Positions 63,885 to 64,000 of a DNA stretch of 64,000 bases are shown here, piece after piece. A program made the translations under genes and the position numbers. Position 1 is the first letter of the stretch. The number at the start of each line of letters is the position of its first letter. The DNA comes from Cesiribacter sp. SM1 (lineage in GTDB: Bacteria > Bacteroidota > Bacteroidia > Cytophagales > Cyclobacteriaceae): positions 16,176 to 80,175 of the forward strand of contig NZ_JAHXBU010000007.1 in NCBI RefSeq assembly GCF_020178975.1. The letters are read 5' to 3'. Under the pieces are notes generated by a model, which was not told the DNA's origin, did no database searches, and worked only from the letters and a program-made list of their open reading frames with translations.

Positions 63885-64000
63885 CATAAGCTCAATTCTT
63901 TGGCGGTCGAGTTTGTATTGGGAAAGCAACAGCAGCAGCATTGAAGAGTCCTCGGCTGTACAGCAAGTAGCAAAGGCTTCATGGGAGCATAATAGGGTAG
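63879..64000 (+). mobile_element. Cassette D, start only (runs off window)
   Basis: Begins TTGGGGCATAAGC like cassette A. It then matches cassette A with scattered substitutions for about 95 bp (AATTCTTTGGCGGT, TGGGAAAG, CAGCAGCA, CCTCGG, AAGTAGC against AGGTAGCC). No gene is visible in the 122 bp inside the window. Shows that the array continues to the right. Confidence 0.65.

Noticed and set aside
63756..63941. Minus-strand reading frame of 61 codons across site 3
   Set aside because: It lies on the palindrome and the cassette A/D shared segment. The hydrophobic string has no family features and similar frames arise from the repeat itself.

Overview
The window reads as chromosomal DNA of a Bacteroidetes bacterium, most likely a member of the Cytophagales. 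This is an inference from gene content: gliding-motility protein GldC, a SufBCDSE operon, a 7TM-DISM histidine kinase, a one-protein hybrid two-component regulator with Reg_prop repeats, the Bacteroidetes DUF3098/FtsX/TruB/RibF block, lipoproteins with loose lipoboxes, few Shine-Dalgarno sequences and several TAnnTTTG-type -7 boxes. No rRNA is present. The genus cannot be told from the sequence.

Layout. 1-11.9 kb: central metabolism (pgi partial, sucC, gap) mixed with a CHASE3-GAF sensor lacking an output domain, three small lipoproteins, a LolD-type ATPase, Bcp peroxiredoxin, a CsbD-like stress protein, a Nudix hydrolase, a PhzF protein and an MDR oxidoreductase. 12.1-12.4 kb: two identical tRNA-Glu(TTC) genes. 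13.4-23.8 kb: 7TM histidine kinase, gldC, a tandem pair of M48 lipoprotein proteases, scoAB, ribF-truB, DUF3098-ftsX and a sigma/anti-sigma pair. 23.9-33.2 kb: the four-gene DNA-ligase-associated repair set (PdeM phosphoesterase, Lhr-like helicase, ATP-dependent ligase, MBL exonuclease), interrupted by hppA and a DUF2147 gene. 33.2-42.3 kb: flavin reductase-like protein, folE-queD, bacilliredoxin and the suf operon (sufB-C-D-S-E-DUF59). 42.5-55.7 kb: an Lrp regulator, an unusual tRNA-like RNA gene, fadD, two OmpA-family lipoproteins, an SDR, an FkbM methyltransferase, a PNK-like kinase, a DEAD-box helicase, an Rrf2 regulator and an SLC13 permease. 55.9-60.0 kb: a 1388-residue hybrid regulator.

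The most unusual region is 60.5-64.0 kb. A tyrosine recombinase with a long N-terminal extension and no IntI-type insertion is followed, in the same direction, by an array of three complete units and one partial unit that has the formal anatomy of integron gene cassettes. There are three imperfect-palindrome sites of about 120-125 bp, with core pairs of the RYYYAAC...GTTRRRY type. Each cassette's first bases are complementary to the left core of its own downstream site, as expected if each cassette once existed as a circle. The first crossover G is the last base of the recombinase stop codon. Two cassettes carry AT-rich genes of unknown function (one HEPN-like), and two related cassettes show no evident gene. 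The array runs off the right edge of the window.

A second oddity is the 123-nt tRNA-like RNA at 43186-43308. It has leucine-type acceptor, D and T arms, but a non-canonical anticodon loop and a variable region of about 54 nt. It has its own terminator.
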